From Cellulomonas wangleii (GTDB lineage: Bacteria; Actinomycetota; Actinomycetes; Actinomycetales; Cellulomonadaceae): a stretch of 64,000 nt of DNA. Location: NCBI RefSeq assembly GCF_018388445.1, contig NZ_CP074405.1, forward strand, positions 496,001 through 560,000, read 5' to 3'. Below are positions 15,820-24,503 of the stretch, one piece after another; the stretch's first letter is position 1, and each line of letters opens with the position of its first letter. The translations under genes were made by a program, and so were the position numbers. The notes under the pieces were generated by a model. That model searched no databases. It was not told where the DNA came from and saw only the letters and a program-made list of their open reading frames with translations.

Positions 15820-18630
15820 TCAGCCGGCGGGTCGGGCAGCGGGTTCCCGCACCGGTTCGCGGAGGTGGTCGATCGCGCGCTGAGCACGCGCCTGCCAACC
15901 GTCGTCGTCGCTCTCGGAGTCGCTGTCGAGAAGGCCGCGGAGGTGCTCGACCAGTCCCGCCAGCCACGGGTCGGCGGCGCGGTTGGCGAGCGCGTCGGCC
16001 GCGGCACGGCCCAGAGGGGTCAGCGGGGGCTGGGTCACGGCGGGCGCGACCATCAGCACGGCGCCGTCCTGGGGGGCGACCCTCAACTGGGGTACGAGCA
16101 AGGCAACCACGTCGAGCACGTGTCCCAACGTGGCGGGCAGGTCGGCACCATCGGCGCGGAGGATGACACGTATGTCGCCCTCGGCGGTCTCCACGGCGAC
16201 CTCCAGCTCGGCCTCGACCGCGGAGGCGACCGCGGCGCTCAGCCGCACGAGCATCGCACCCACCCCCGCGGTCCCGGGAGCGCTGCGTGGGTACTCGGCT
16301 CCGAGGCCGTGCGGCGTCGTGCCGACGGCGGCGCACGCATCGCGCACGGCGGCGCCCAGGTCGTCCGTGGGCAGCGAGGTCACTGCCTCGAGCACGGCGA
16401 GGACGGCCTGCGTCCGCGCCTGGGCCTCGGGCGACATCTCGCCGGTGCCGCAGGCGCGGCGAACCGGTGCGAGCGCCTCGCGGAGCGCGTCGCGCAGCGA
16501 GCGTGCCAGCAGCGCGCGGTAGTACCCGGACACCGCGCGGTTGAACGTGTCGAGCGTGCTGCTGCCCGCCAGGACGCGCTCCACACCCGCGGACCACCGG
16601 CCGTGTCTGTCGAGGCTGCCGGAGACGACCAGGTCGACCCCCAGGCGCCGGGCGGTGACGTCCCGGCGCGGCTCCGGCCCACGACGCGCGACGGACACCG
16701 CCTCCGCCCACAGCAGTTGTGCGAGCACGGCGGCCTGGTCCCGGGGCAACGTGTTGGGCAGGTCGCCGGCCGCCAGAGAGAGGATGAGGTCCAGTACCGA
16801 CGACGCCGCGAGCAGCTTCGCCCGTGCCTTGTTCGTCTCCCAGGGGCCGGACCACTGCGTGCGATTGCCATCCCCGAACAGGCACGTGGCCCGGAACGCC
16901 CGCTCGTGGTCGAGGCCCTGCGGCTCCACGATGAGCTCGACAGAGCAATCGATCGACGTGCACAGCGCCACGAGCTGTGACACAGCGTCGAGGTTGTTCC
17001 GCGCCTCGGCGAGCCATGTAGCGACCGCGTCCGGGACGCGCCGGTCGAGCGTCGCGCCTCCGGCCAGCCAGGTGGCCCCGAGGATCGCTTGTCCGACCTC
17101 GGCATGCTGGTTGGTCGCGGGCGTGGTGCCCTTCCCGTAGAGCGCGCCGCCGCCCGGTGCCAGCGTGCGTCCCAGCCGTGCCATGTGCTCGGCCGGCACA
17201 TCGGGGAGTCTCGCCTGCTCAGCGTCCGGCGTGAGCGACCGCTGCAGGGTCGCAGCCGCGAAGTGGTGTGCGGTGAGCGCCGGGGCGATGAACGAACCGA
17301 GTGCTGCCAGTGTTGCGTTGGACCGGACGTCGCTCGCCTCCGCGGCCCGACGGTTCTCGTGCGCCCAGGACCCGTGGACCAGGGCTTCGGTCAGCAGGCC
17401 GTGGGCGGAGGCGGGAAGGTCGAACACTCGCGCGAGCTCGCCCACGGTCGCGACGTGCGCAGCGGGAGCCCCGCGCAGCGGTGACGGGCTATGCGGGCGA
17501 CGGGGCGCGGTCGCGGGTGTGGTCGGGACGACGTCACGTGCGTGCGTGTGGGCGTAAGCGCGGTGGGCATCACGTCGAGCGAGGCGTGTCGAGGTTCCAG
17601 AGCCTGTCGCACTGCGCCCCTGGCGATCGCGCAGGGTCACAGTGAAGCGCCGCGCGTGGTCCGGCCCTTCGGAGGACGTGTGCAGCTCTGGGGCGTACCC
17701 CAGTGAGTTCTGCACGAGCGTCACCCAGTCCGTGCCGGAATCGGCCGCGGGGGTCCAGAACCGCCGGACGGCCGCGACGGCGGGTCGGTGGCTGCCGGTG
17801 GTCAGGCACAGAGCCCCGAGCACCTGCATGGCGATGGCTCGCGATGGCCCGCCGAGCCTTCCTGCGGAATGCTCGCCGCGACTGAGGAGGCCCAACCCGT
17901 GCCCTTGTAGGTATTCGCTCAGCGCGTCGCGGACCTGCGTGTGGGTGCGTGCGACGGAGTGGACCGTGTCGGGGGTGACCAGGTCGCCACTGCGGCGGTG
18001 GTACTCCTGGATGACCGCGAGCTGCAGCCACCGGTGGCCCACTCCTGCGAGCATCTCGAGCGCTAAGTGGCTCACCCCGGGTAGGTGGTTCTCGTGTGCA
18101 TACGACGCGTGCACCGACGCCCACCGCAGCCAGGCCCCGGAGACCGGGTCGAGCGGAGCCACGCCAAGGCAGGCGGCGACCTCCATTCCCCCCGGGGGCA
18201 GGAGGGGCAGCCCCGGCGGCGTGGGCGGAGCGGGCAGCAGTGGCACACGCACGCCGGCGTGCTTCCGGCGCGACGCGCGGGGCGGTCCCGACGGCCCGAG
18301 GGAGGGGCTCGCCGCGCGCTTACGACGCGACTCCTCACGACCCATCACGACGGCCAAGCCTGCGCGGATCGAGCTCTGCAGCCCGATGCGGATGGCGTCC
18401 TCGGTCCGCTCGCACTCGGCCACCAGGGACCAGTCCCCGCGTAGGGCGAACCGGTGCCGCAACCGCGCGAGGAGCGCCACAGCTTCGTCGCGGCTCATGA
18501 CGGCGTCAGCCACGGTGATGGGCCGACGCAGCCGTGCCGCCATCCGGTGCAGCGGCTCCCTGCCGGACGGGTCGGGTTCACGCAGCGCGACGATGCCGAC
18601 CCACCGGTTGCCGAAGCTGTACGCAGTCAT
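15820..18630 (-). CDS. tandem degenerate RNase III / dsRNA-binding domain protein
   Basis: 936 residues. By eye it has two RNase III-dsRBD units. Unit 1: RNase III fold about 150-310 (WASVHASYAHEN, LALEMLAGVGHRWLQLAVIQ, LLSRGEHSAG) and dsRBD about 320-385 (EGPDHARRFTVTL, then GTSTRLARRDAHRAYA). Unit 2: about 425-590 (LLTEALVHGSWAHEN, SNATLAALGSFIAPAL, GQAILGATWLAGG) and dsRBD about 595-665 (PQGLDHERAFRATC, then ETNKARAKLLAASSVL). The catalytic signature NERLEFLGD and the later D..E pair are mostly lost (unit 2: E to A, D to S, final E to Q; unit 1 keeps one Glu), so cleavage is unlikely. A C-terminal region of about 270 residues is unrecognised. The layout recalls Dicer but without helicase. 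It is divergent from the GmrSD-like gene, 289 bp apart, suggesting a two-gene defence locus with dsRNA recognition (inference). Confidence 0.65.
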   Translation of the reverse strand: MTAYSFGNRWVGIVALREPDPSGREPLHRMAARLRRPITVADAVMSRDEAVALLARLRHRFALRGDWSLVAECERTEDAIRIGLQSSIRAGLAVVMGREESRRKRAASPSLGPSGPPRASRRKHAGVRVPLLPAPPTPPGLPLLPPGGMEVAACLGVAPLDPVSGAWLRWASVHASYAHENHLPGVSHLALEMLAGVGHRWLQLAVIQEYHRRSGDLVTPDTVHSVARTHTQVRDALSEYLQGHGLGLLSRGEHSAGRLGGPSRAIAMQVLGALCLTTGSHRPAVAAVRRFWTPAADSGTDWVTLVQNSLGYAPELHTSSEGPDHARRFTVTLRDRQGRSATGSGTSTRLARRDAHRAYAHTHARDVVPTTPATAPRRPHSPSPLRGAPAAHVATVGELARVFDLPASAHGLLTEALVHGSWAHENRRAAEASDVRSNATLAALGSFIAPALTAHHFAAATLQRSLTPDAEQARLPDVPAEHMARLGRTLAPGGGALYGKGTTPATNQHAEVGQAILGATWLAGGATLDRRVPDAVATWLAEARNNLDAVSQLVALCTSIDCSVELIVEPQGLDHERAFRATCLFGDGNRTQWSGPWETNKARAKLLAASSVLDLILSLAAGDLPNTLPRDQAAVLAQLLWAEAVSVARRGPEPRRDVTARRLGVDLVVSGSLDRHGRWSAGVERVLAGSSTLDTFNRAVSGYYRALLARSLRDALREALAPVRRACGTGEMSPEAQARTQAVLAVLEAVTSLPTDDLGAAVRDACAAVGTTPHGLGAEYPRSAPGTAGVGAMLVRLSAAVASAVEAELEVAVETAEGDIRVILRADGADLPATLGHVLDVVALLVPQLRVAPQDGAVLMVAPAVTQPPLTPLGRAAADALANRAADPWLAGLVEHLRGLLDSDSESDDDGWQARAQRAIDHLREPVREPAARPAG

Positions 18631-18919
18631 CGGTTCCGCCGTTTCACGACGCAACGGTGGGTCGTGGCTAGAGACTCGCCCATCCGCGCAGGCTACCGGC
18701 GCTTGCGGGTCCGCTTGTCGGCCGTTCCTGGGTGCAGACGGGGCGAGGCGGGTACCGCGCGGTCGCGCCTGGTCTTGCACCCAGCTGGGCCGCCGGCGAC
18801 GGCCGCGACGCCGAAGAGGGGGTGAGTTCGCGGGAGCCGTCGGCGTTAGTGAGCACCCGCGCGCGAACGTCGGACTAGGTTGCAGGGGTCCGCGCCGCGT
18901 CAGCCCGAATGAGGAGCCG

Positions 18920-21382
18920 ATGGACACGAAGGTCCGCACCCCGCTCGAGATCTTCAACCTGCCGCAGCACCTCGTGGTCCCGCTGTTCCAGCGCCCGTAC
19001 GTGTGGGACGAGGAAGAGCAGTGGCAGCCGCTGTGGCAGGACATCGAGCGCACCGCGAACCTTCGCCTGCGTGACCCGTATGCGACCGGCACTCACTTCC
19101 TCGGGGCCGTCGTTCTCCAGGCGCATGAGGGCGCCACCGGTGTCGTTCAGGCGGCGAACGTCATCGACGGGCAGCAGCGTCTGACGACTCTGCAGATCAT
19201 CCTCGACGCGACGGCCGCCGTGTACGAGGAACGGGGCTTCGACCGGCTGGCGAAGCAGCTGACCTCCATGACGCACAACGGCGCCGACTTCGTCCCCGAT
19301 CCCGCCGACCAGCTCAAGCTGAGGCACACCAACGACGACCGGGCCGCGTACGACGAGGTCATGAACGCCGAGCCTCCGATCGAGTACGGCGCCCTGCGAC
19401 ACGGGGCGTCGAAGATCGCGCGCGCACACGCTTTCTTCGTCGGGCAGGTCCAGGGGTGGCTCCTCGCCGAGAGTGACCGCAGCACCGTCGAGGAGCGCGC
19501 CGAGACTCTCGCGACCGTCCTCAAGCAGGGCCTGCAGCTCGTGGTCATCGACCTGCGCGCATCCGAGGACTCGCAGGAGATCTTCGAGACCCTCAACGCG
19601 CGCGGGACCCCGCTCACCGCCGCTGACCTGGTCAAGAACTTCGTGTTCCAGCGCCTCGACGCCGAGGGTGCCGACACCGAGAAGGTGTACAAGGAGGTCT
19701 GGCCGTTCCGCACAAGGTTCTGGGACGCTGAGGTCCCTGTCGGTCGAGAGTCGATGACCCGCAGCTCGGTGTTCCTCAACCAGTGGCTCGTGTCGCGGAC
19801 CGCTGAGCCCGTCTCGACGAAGCAGACGTTCACGCTCTTCAAGCACTACGCGGAGCACCTCGCGACCCAGAAGATGAGCGAGCTCCTTGCGACCATCAAG
19901 GCCCAGGCGGACCTGTACGAGCGGTGGACGCTTGCCGCGGACGATCCTGACCGCCAGCTCACGGTCGTCGAGATGTGCGTGTACCGCCTCAGGGCCATGG
20001 GCACGGAGGTGCTCAAGCCCATCCTGATCTGGCTGCATGAGCCGGGTCGGGACCTTCCCCAGAGCGTGATCGACGACGTCGTGACCGCCATGGAGAGCTG
20101 GCTCGTGCGTCGGATGCTGCTGCGGCTGCCGCTCGCCGGCGCGAGCCGCCTCATCGCGGACGTTATCCGCGTGCACCGGTCCACGCCGGCCGACGAGCTC
20201 GCTGCGAGTGTGTCCGCGTACCTGTCGCGGCTGCGGGTCCTCAGCACGTACTGGCCTGGCGACGTCGAGGTGCGTCGGAGCTTGCAGACGGAGCCCGCCT
20301 ACAAGCGCTTCTCACGATCCCGACTCCGGATGGTCCTCGAGGCTGTGGAGGACGACCTCCGCTCCACGCACGACGTCGGCTGCGTGCCGCGCCGCGGCTA
20401 CCCGCTCGAGCACCTCCTGCCTCAGTCGTGGAAGTCGCACTGGCCGGTCGACGGCCTCGCCGCCGAGATCGAGCGCAACGAGCACGTGCACCGACTGGGC
20501 AACCTCACGCTCCTGACGGCTTCCCTCAACTCAGCCGTCTCGAACGGCCCCTGGCTCGGCTCCGCTGGCAAGAGGGAGAAGCTCGCCACGTACGACGTCC
20601 TGCTTCTCAACAGGGACGTGCGTTCTGCCGGCGCCGACGGGTGGGACGAGAAGCACATCGACGAGCGCACCGAACGGCTCGTCGACGCGATCGTGCGCAT
20701 CTGGCCGGTGCCGGCAGGCCACGTCGGCGAGGTCGACGACGCGAGGCCCGAAGAGGAAGCCTGGGTGGAGGTTCGGCACCTCATCGCCGCCGGTCTCCTG
20801 CGCCCGGGCACCGTCCTGGCGGGCCGCCCCGGCAAGTACGGCAGCGCGTCCGCGACGATCACGGACGACGGCTCCGTCGTCGTCGACGACGACATGACCT
20901 TCGAGTCACTCTCCGCCGCGGCCCGCCACGTCCGAGGCGGCATGACGAACGGCTGGATGTTCTGGCACCTGTCCGACGGTCGACGCGTCGCGGACGTGCG
21001 CGAGACGTACCGCGGACACGCCACGTCGCCCGGTGCTTCGACGCTGCGGCCGTGGAGCCCCGAGACGGATGCTGACGATGCGACGGACTTCTGGAACGGG
21101 CTCACGACGGAGGCGCAGGCCCTCTTCGGGCACCTCATCGACAGCTCTCCCGCGCCCGTCTCGGCGCCTGAGCTGGCGGCTCTCCTCGGGGTGGATGTCC
21201 GCGCGGTGGCAGGCCTCCTTGCGTGGCCCGGGAGGACGGCGCGGAGCATGGGCCGCCAGCTCCCGTCCCGCTGGATCGACGGCGTCCCGTCCCGGTACTG
21301 GATGGACGAGTCGACGGCTGAGCTCTTCTCCTCCGTGCGAAGTTCTGTCGACGGGTATGGGGCATCCATCGACCTGACGTGA
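18920..21382 (+). CDS. GmrSD-like nuclease: DUF262 + DUF1524 HNH + RAMA domain
   Basis: 820 residues. DUF262 at the N-terminus (LVVPLFQRPYVWDEEEQW, IDGQQRLTTLQIILDA near 85, ETLNARGTPLTAADLVKNF near 225) is the NTP-dependent GmrS-type part; DUF1524 follows with an HNH-type site (LEHLLPQSW near 495, HRLGNLTLLTASLN near 525), the GmrD-type nuclease. After it come a RAMA-like domain (about 620-700; LIAAGLLRPGTVLAG, ATITDDGSVVVDDDMTF, MTNGWMFWHL) and a C-terminal winged-helix-like piece (about 715-815). GmrSD enzymes are type IV restriction systems cutting modified phage DNA; the RAMA domain is usually found with restriction and modification genes and may read modified DNA. ATG 18920 follows GAGGAG. 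Divergent partner: the RNase III-like gene. Confidence 0.88.
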   Translation: MDTKVRTPLEIFNLPQHLVVPLFQRPYVWDEEEQWQPLWQDIERTANLRLRDPYATGTHFLGAVVLQAHEGATGVVQAANVIDGQQRLTTLQIILDATAAVYEERGFDRLAKQLTSMTHNGADFVPDPADQLKLRHTNDDRAAYDEVMNAEPPIEYGALRHGASKIARAHAFFVGQVQGWLLAESDRSTVEERAETLATVLKQGLQLVVIDLRASEDSQEIFETLNARGTPLTAADLVKNFVFQRLDAEGADTEKVYKEVWPFRTRFWDAEVPVGRESMTRSSVFLNQWLVSRTAEPVSTKQTFTLFKHYAEHLATQKMSELLATIKAQADLYERWTLAADDPDRQLTVVEMCVYRLRAMGTEVLKPILIWLHEPGRDLPQSVIDDVVTAMESWLVRRMLLRLPLAGASRLIADVIRVHRSTPADELAASVSAYLSRLRVLSTYWPGDVEVRRSLQTEPAYKRFSRSRLRMVLEAVEDDLRSTHDVGCVPRRGYPLEHLLPQSWKSHWPVDGLAAEIERNEHVHRLGNLTLLTASLNSAVSNGPWLGSAGKREKLATYDVLLLNRDVRSAGADGWDEKHIDERTERLVDAIVRIWPVPAGHVGEVDDARPEEEAWVEVRHLIAAGLLRPGTVLAGRPGKYGSASATITDDGSVVVDDDMTFESLSAAARHVRGGMTNGWMFWHLSDGRRVADVRETYRGHATSPGASTLRPWSPETDADDATDFWNGLTTEAQALFGHLIDSSPAPVSAPELAALLGVDVRAVAGLLAWPGRTARSMGRQLPSRWIDGVPSRYWMDESTAELFSSVRSSVDGYGASIDLT

Positions 21383-21501
21383 CGTGACGTGGACAGCCTG
21401 TGGTTGGCCGCGTGGTGTTTGCCCAGGTCAGGCAGTCGCGGTGTGAACACTTCACCTCGGATCCTGTGAAGGTCCTGTGGGCAGCCGGGTCGCGGCCCAG
21501 G

Positions 21502-22330
21502 TCAGGCAGTTGTGTCAACACCCCGCCATGTGATGTCGCAGGACATCAGCAACAGGCCGGACCCGCAGGGTCCGGCCTGTTGGCGTTTCTGGGGTTGGTA
21601 GTCGCGGGTGGTGTAGATGGTCAGCTCGCGTAGGAGTTTGCCGGTGATGGCGTGCACGATGCGGACGTCGAGGTCGGCGACGAGCGTGATCACGGGGGTT
21701 CGGGCGTGGGGTCGTCCGATGCCGATGGGGTGCACGCCCGGCGATGCGCAGGGTGAGTTTGCCGTTGGTGTCGATGCCGTCGTGGCGGATGCGTTCGTGG
21801 GTGCCGGCGCCGCCGTGGGGGTATGCCTTGGCTGTCGCGGTGTAGGCGGCGGCGGGGGTGCGTCGGTGCAGGGAGGTGTGTGGGCGGGCGGTGTCGTAGT
21901 GCTTGCGCCACTGGTCGAGCTGGGTCTGCGGCTCGGTCAGGTTCGTGGCGGGGGTCGTGTGGCGAGCCACTTCTTGAGGGTCTGCTGGACGCGTTCGACC
22001 TTCCCGCAGGTGGTGGGGTGGTTGGGGCGGAAGGTGCGTTGCTCGACGTGCAGTCGGGCCAGCTCGGACTGGAACGCGTTGCGCCCGCCGCGGCCGCCGG
22101 CCAGGCGCGTGGTGAACACCATGCCGTTGTCCGACAGGACCGCGGCTGGCACGCCGTTGTCGCTGATCGCGGCGCGGAAGGTAGCCACGACGTCGGGGCC
22201 GCGGCCCCGGTGGTGGGCGGCGCAGGCCAGCACGAACCGGGAGTGGTCGTCGAAGAACATCAGGACCTCGGTGTCGGTGCCGTCGGTCAGGGGCATGTGG
22301 GCGAAGTCGGTCGCAAGTCGCCGTGTCGAG
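21502..22330 (-). pseudogene. IS481-type transposase remnant with two frameshifts
   Basis: Minus-strand frames join as DDE transposase: TDFAHMPLTDGTDTEVLMFF with the first Asp region, VPAAVLSDNGMVFTTRL with the second Asp, and RTFRPNHPTTCGKVERVQQT with the Glu; then a frameshift near 21957, QLDQWRKHYDTARPHTSLHR, another near 21745, and HPIGIGRPHARTPVITLV to the end. The N-terminal helix-turn-helix part is missing, so the copy is 5'-truncated. Its outer end at 21497-21530 contains the repeat CAGGTCAGGCAGTTGTGTCA, also found outside the IS remnants at 8124 and 13514. Confidence 0.8.
21550..21582. terminator. 15-bp perfect hairpin
   Basis: CAACAGGCCGGACCC, loop GCA, then the exact complement. 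It lies inside the end of the IS481-type remnant and could stop transcription coming from either side (GmrSD-like gene on the plus strand, transposase on the minus strand). Confidence 0.7.
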
Positions 22331-22401
22331 CCACGATCCGACCCTCCTTGGTCCTCCCGAGAGCACGGCGCAGTCACCAAGAACACACCAGCGTCTTCCA
22401 T

Positions 22402-22417
22402 TCGAACATGTGTTCGA
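22402..22417. promoter_or_regulatory. SOS box (LexA-binding site)
   Basis: TCGAACATGTGTTCGA matches the actinobacterial LexA consensus TCGAAC-N4-GTTCGA at every defined position. It stands upstream of the unknown gene and the methyltransferase gene, which suggests that this operon is repressed by LexA and induced by DNA damage. Confidence 0.8.
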
Positions 22418-22482
22418 CTACCGTTGGAGTGGTGGGCGAACCGGTGAGTGCGGCACGAACCAAACCAGGGCACCATGGTGTC

Positions 22483-22812
22483 GTGCCAAACGAGCCGTAC
22501 AGCAGAAGCCTCAGGTGGCTCGGCATCAGCCTCGAGAAGGGGACCCCAGCCGTCCCAGATGACGGCCGGTACTACGTCCTCAACGGGACTGACGTCTACT
22601 ACTCGAGCGCCAGCGTCAACCTTGCTCAGGCTCACTACGAGCTGCTGGAGGAGGAGATGAGGGCTGCACACCCGGAGCTGAGCGACCCGAGGGACGTCAT
22701 CGCTAAGGAGCAGGCGTTCCACGACATCCTCAGCGCCCGTGGTGAGGCTCGGCAGCGAGCCCGCACCCAACATGAAGCCAAGGGCGGGAAGGGCGGTCGC
22801 AGCGGCGTATGA
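22483..22812 (+). CDS. unknown 109-residue protein upstream of the methyltransferase
   Basis: From GTG 22483: VPNEPYSRSLRWLGISLEKG, GRYYVLNGTDVYYSSASVNL and an amphipathic helix AQAHYELLEEEMRAAHPELS, ending in a basic Gly-rich tail (HEAKGGKGGRSGV). No known family seen. The start is uncertain: GTG codons near 22430 and 22453 are in frame and closer to the SOS box, and none has a strong ribosome-binding site. Its TGA overlaps the methyltransferase ATG by 4 bases (ATGA), so the two are translationally coupled. A control or specificity role for the restriction-modification cluster is possible but unproven. Confidence 0.6.
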   Translation: MPNEPYSRSLRWLGISLEKGTPAVPDDGRYYVLNGTDVYYSSASVNLAQAHYELLEEEMRAAHPELSDPRDVIAKEQAFHDILSARGEARQRARTQHEAKGGKGGRSGV

Positions 22813-23693
22813 GCACGGCCATGAGCCAACAGCAGAAGCTGTGGGAGGAGAGCATCATCGACAAGACACCGTTGCCGAGCGGACGTAAGCGACCGGCCGG
22901 CGAGTCGACCACGAACGTCGTCCTGAGCTCGCACCTCGGTGACAACGCACCGGTTTTTAAGGACATCCTGAAACTGTATGTCCCCGAAGGGTCCACGATC
23001 GCTGACGTCACCTGGGGCAAGGGCGCCTTCTGGAAGTTCGTCGAGGAGGGCACGTACAAGACGCTCTTCACCGACATCCAGTCGGGTGTCGACTGCCGAG
23101 ACCTCCCCTACGAGGACGGCTCGCTTGATGCTCTCGTACTCGACCCGCCGTACATGGAGGGCCTGTTCCGACAGACGACCGGCGAGATGGCTGGCGGCGG
23201 CTCCCACGCTGCCTTCCGTGAGAACTACAGCGACGGCAAGGCCACCGAGCACGTCGAGGGTGCGCCGAAGTACCACGACGCTGTCCTGGACCTCTACCTG
23301 AAGGCAGGGGAGGAGGCGTGGCGGACCCTGCGGAACTACGGGGTTTTCATCGTCAAGTGCCAGGACGAGGTCTCAGCCAACCGGCAACGCCTCACGCATG
23401 TTGAGCTCATCAACGCCTGGGAGGAGCGGTTCTACTGCAAGGACCTCTTCGTGGTCACGAGAGTGAACCGGCCAGGCATCGTGCGGCTCGTGAAGCAGGA
23501 GCACGCCAGGAAGAACCACTCGTACTTCTTGGTATTCGTGAAGCGGAACCCCGAGTTCCCTAAGCGGATCCGGCCGACCGCCACTGAGGCGAAGGCGATG
23601 GGGCTCGTTGCTGAGAAGGGCGTCCTGACGAACGGTGTCGAGGAGCCGGTCATCGACCCCCCGAAGGCCGGCAGCGCGACCGAAGCTTCGTAG
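22809..23693 (+). CDS. DNA methyltransferase (DPPY motif)
   Basis: 294 residues. The catalytic motif IV is LDPPY at 111-115, in the context DALVLDPPYMEGLF, indicating methylation of an exocyclic amino group (N6-adenine or N4-cytosine). A degenerate motif I, IADVTWGKGAFW (64-75), precedes it, followed by TDIQ as the acidic residue contacting AdoMet ribose; GVFIVKCQDEV and SYFLVFVKRN are core strands. The target-recognition part is probably the segment around 120-160 and the C-terminus. It overlaps the upstream gene and faces a PD-(D/E)XK gene tail-to-tail across a shared terminator. The nearby SOS box implies damage-inducible expression. Codon choice is less GC-extreme than in the flanking chromosome, consistent with transfer. 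Confidence 0.88.
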   Translation: MSTAMSQQQKLWEESIIDKTPLPSGRKRPAGESTTNVVLSSHLGDNAPVFKDILKLYVPEGSTIADVTWGKGAFWKFVEEGTYKTLFTDIQSGVDCRDLPYEDGSLDALVLDPPYMEGLFRQTTGEMAGGGSHAAFRENYSDGKATEHVEGAPKYHDAVLDLYLKAGEEAWRTLRNYGVFIVKCQDEVSANRQRLTHVELINAWEERFYCKDLFVVTRVNRPGIVRLVKQEHARKNHSYFLVFVKRNPEFPKRIRPTATEAKAMGLVAEKGVLTNGVEEPVIDPPKAGSATEAS

Positions 23694-23709
23694 CGCTATA
23701 GCCAGCGCC

Positions 23710-23756
23710 GACTGCATGACCGAGCCCCCTCGTCCGGGGCTCTCGGTCATGCAGTC
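23710..23756. terminator. bidirectional terminator
   Basis: Arms GACTGCATGACCGAG (23710-23724) and CTCGGTCATGCAGTC (about 23742-23756) pair around a GC-rich inner part. It separates the convergent methyltransferase and PD-(D/E)XK genes. Confidence 0.85.
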
Positions 23757-23765
23757 CCGCTGACG

Positions 23766-24449
23766 TCAGTCGCTGTCGATGACGAGGACTTCGCCACCGT
23801 CGTCCTCGGTGACAACCCGCACCGGTGCGGGACCGAGGCCCCTCTCACGCTCCTCTACGAGCTCGTCGAGGAGATTCCAAGGGTCCGCCTCATACGGAGA
23901 CCCCGGCGGGTCAGTCATCGGCATCGAAGTAGCGAGGAGCCCGTCGAGTTGCGTCTGCGTGTAGAATCTCGACGCACCACGCCTTCCGCTGACACGGGGC
24001 AGGTCCTCGTTCTTAGCGAAGGCGAAGTGCCACTTGCCGTAGAACCCGTGCAAATTGACGGCGAGGAGATCGAACTCGCCGACCAGAAGACATGTGGTGT
24101 CAACGGTCGATCCGTCGGGGAAGACCACGGGACGCTTGTCGCTGGCATCGCACTGGAAGTTGGCGACCCTGTCCCCGGCCCTATTGTACTTGATGCTGTT
24201 CGTCTGCAGCGACTTCACCTCGACTGTGAACGTGTGACCTCGGTAGTCGAAAGCAATGTCACCTTTTTTCGTCCGGTCGTGGTCGTCGTACTTCGTAACG
24301 TTGGATACCCGAGGGTCACTCTCGAACCAGAGTCGGCGACACTTCATTTCGGCGGCGTATCCGGAGACGAAGCTGCGAAGGCTCGGGTTGTCGGTGAGTA
24401 GCTCGTTGATCTCTTCGTACGTCAGATCCCAGTCATCCAGGTAACCCAT
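23766..24449 (-). CDS. PD-(D/E)XK restriction-endonuclease-like protein 1
   Basis: 227 residues. The nuclease core is visible as KKGDIAFDYRGHTFTVEVKS: Asp64, then Glu77 and Lys79 in EVK, the usual spacing of a PD-(D/E)XK site. Flanking segments shared with the second protein at 25085 are MxYLDxW at the start, FESDPR, FQCxxSDKR, GEFDLLAVNLHGFYGKWHFA with AKNEDL, and WNLLDELVEERERG near the end. It lies convergent with the DNA methyltransferase, which together look like a type II-style restriction-modification system. Specificity unknown. ATG 24449 was chosen as the alignable start; the ribosome-binding site is weak (ATGGGACG region). Confidence 0.78.
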   Translation of the reverse strand: MGYLDDWDLTYEEINELLTDNPSLRSFVSGYAAEMKCRRLWFESDPRVSNVTKYDDHDRTKKGDIAFDYRGHTFTVEVKSLQTNSIKYNRAGDRVANFQCDASDKRPVVFPDGSTVDTTCLLVGEFDLLAVNLHGFYGKWHFAFAKNEDLPRVSGRRGASRFYTQTQLDGLLATSMPMTDPPGSPYEADPWNLLDELVEERERGLGPAPVRVVTEDDGGEVLVIDSD

Positions 24450-24503
24450 GTGTTCGTCCCATACCGTCGGCGGTTCTCGTCGGAAAACCCTCCCACGGTT
24501 CGG

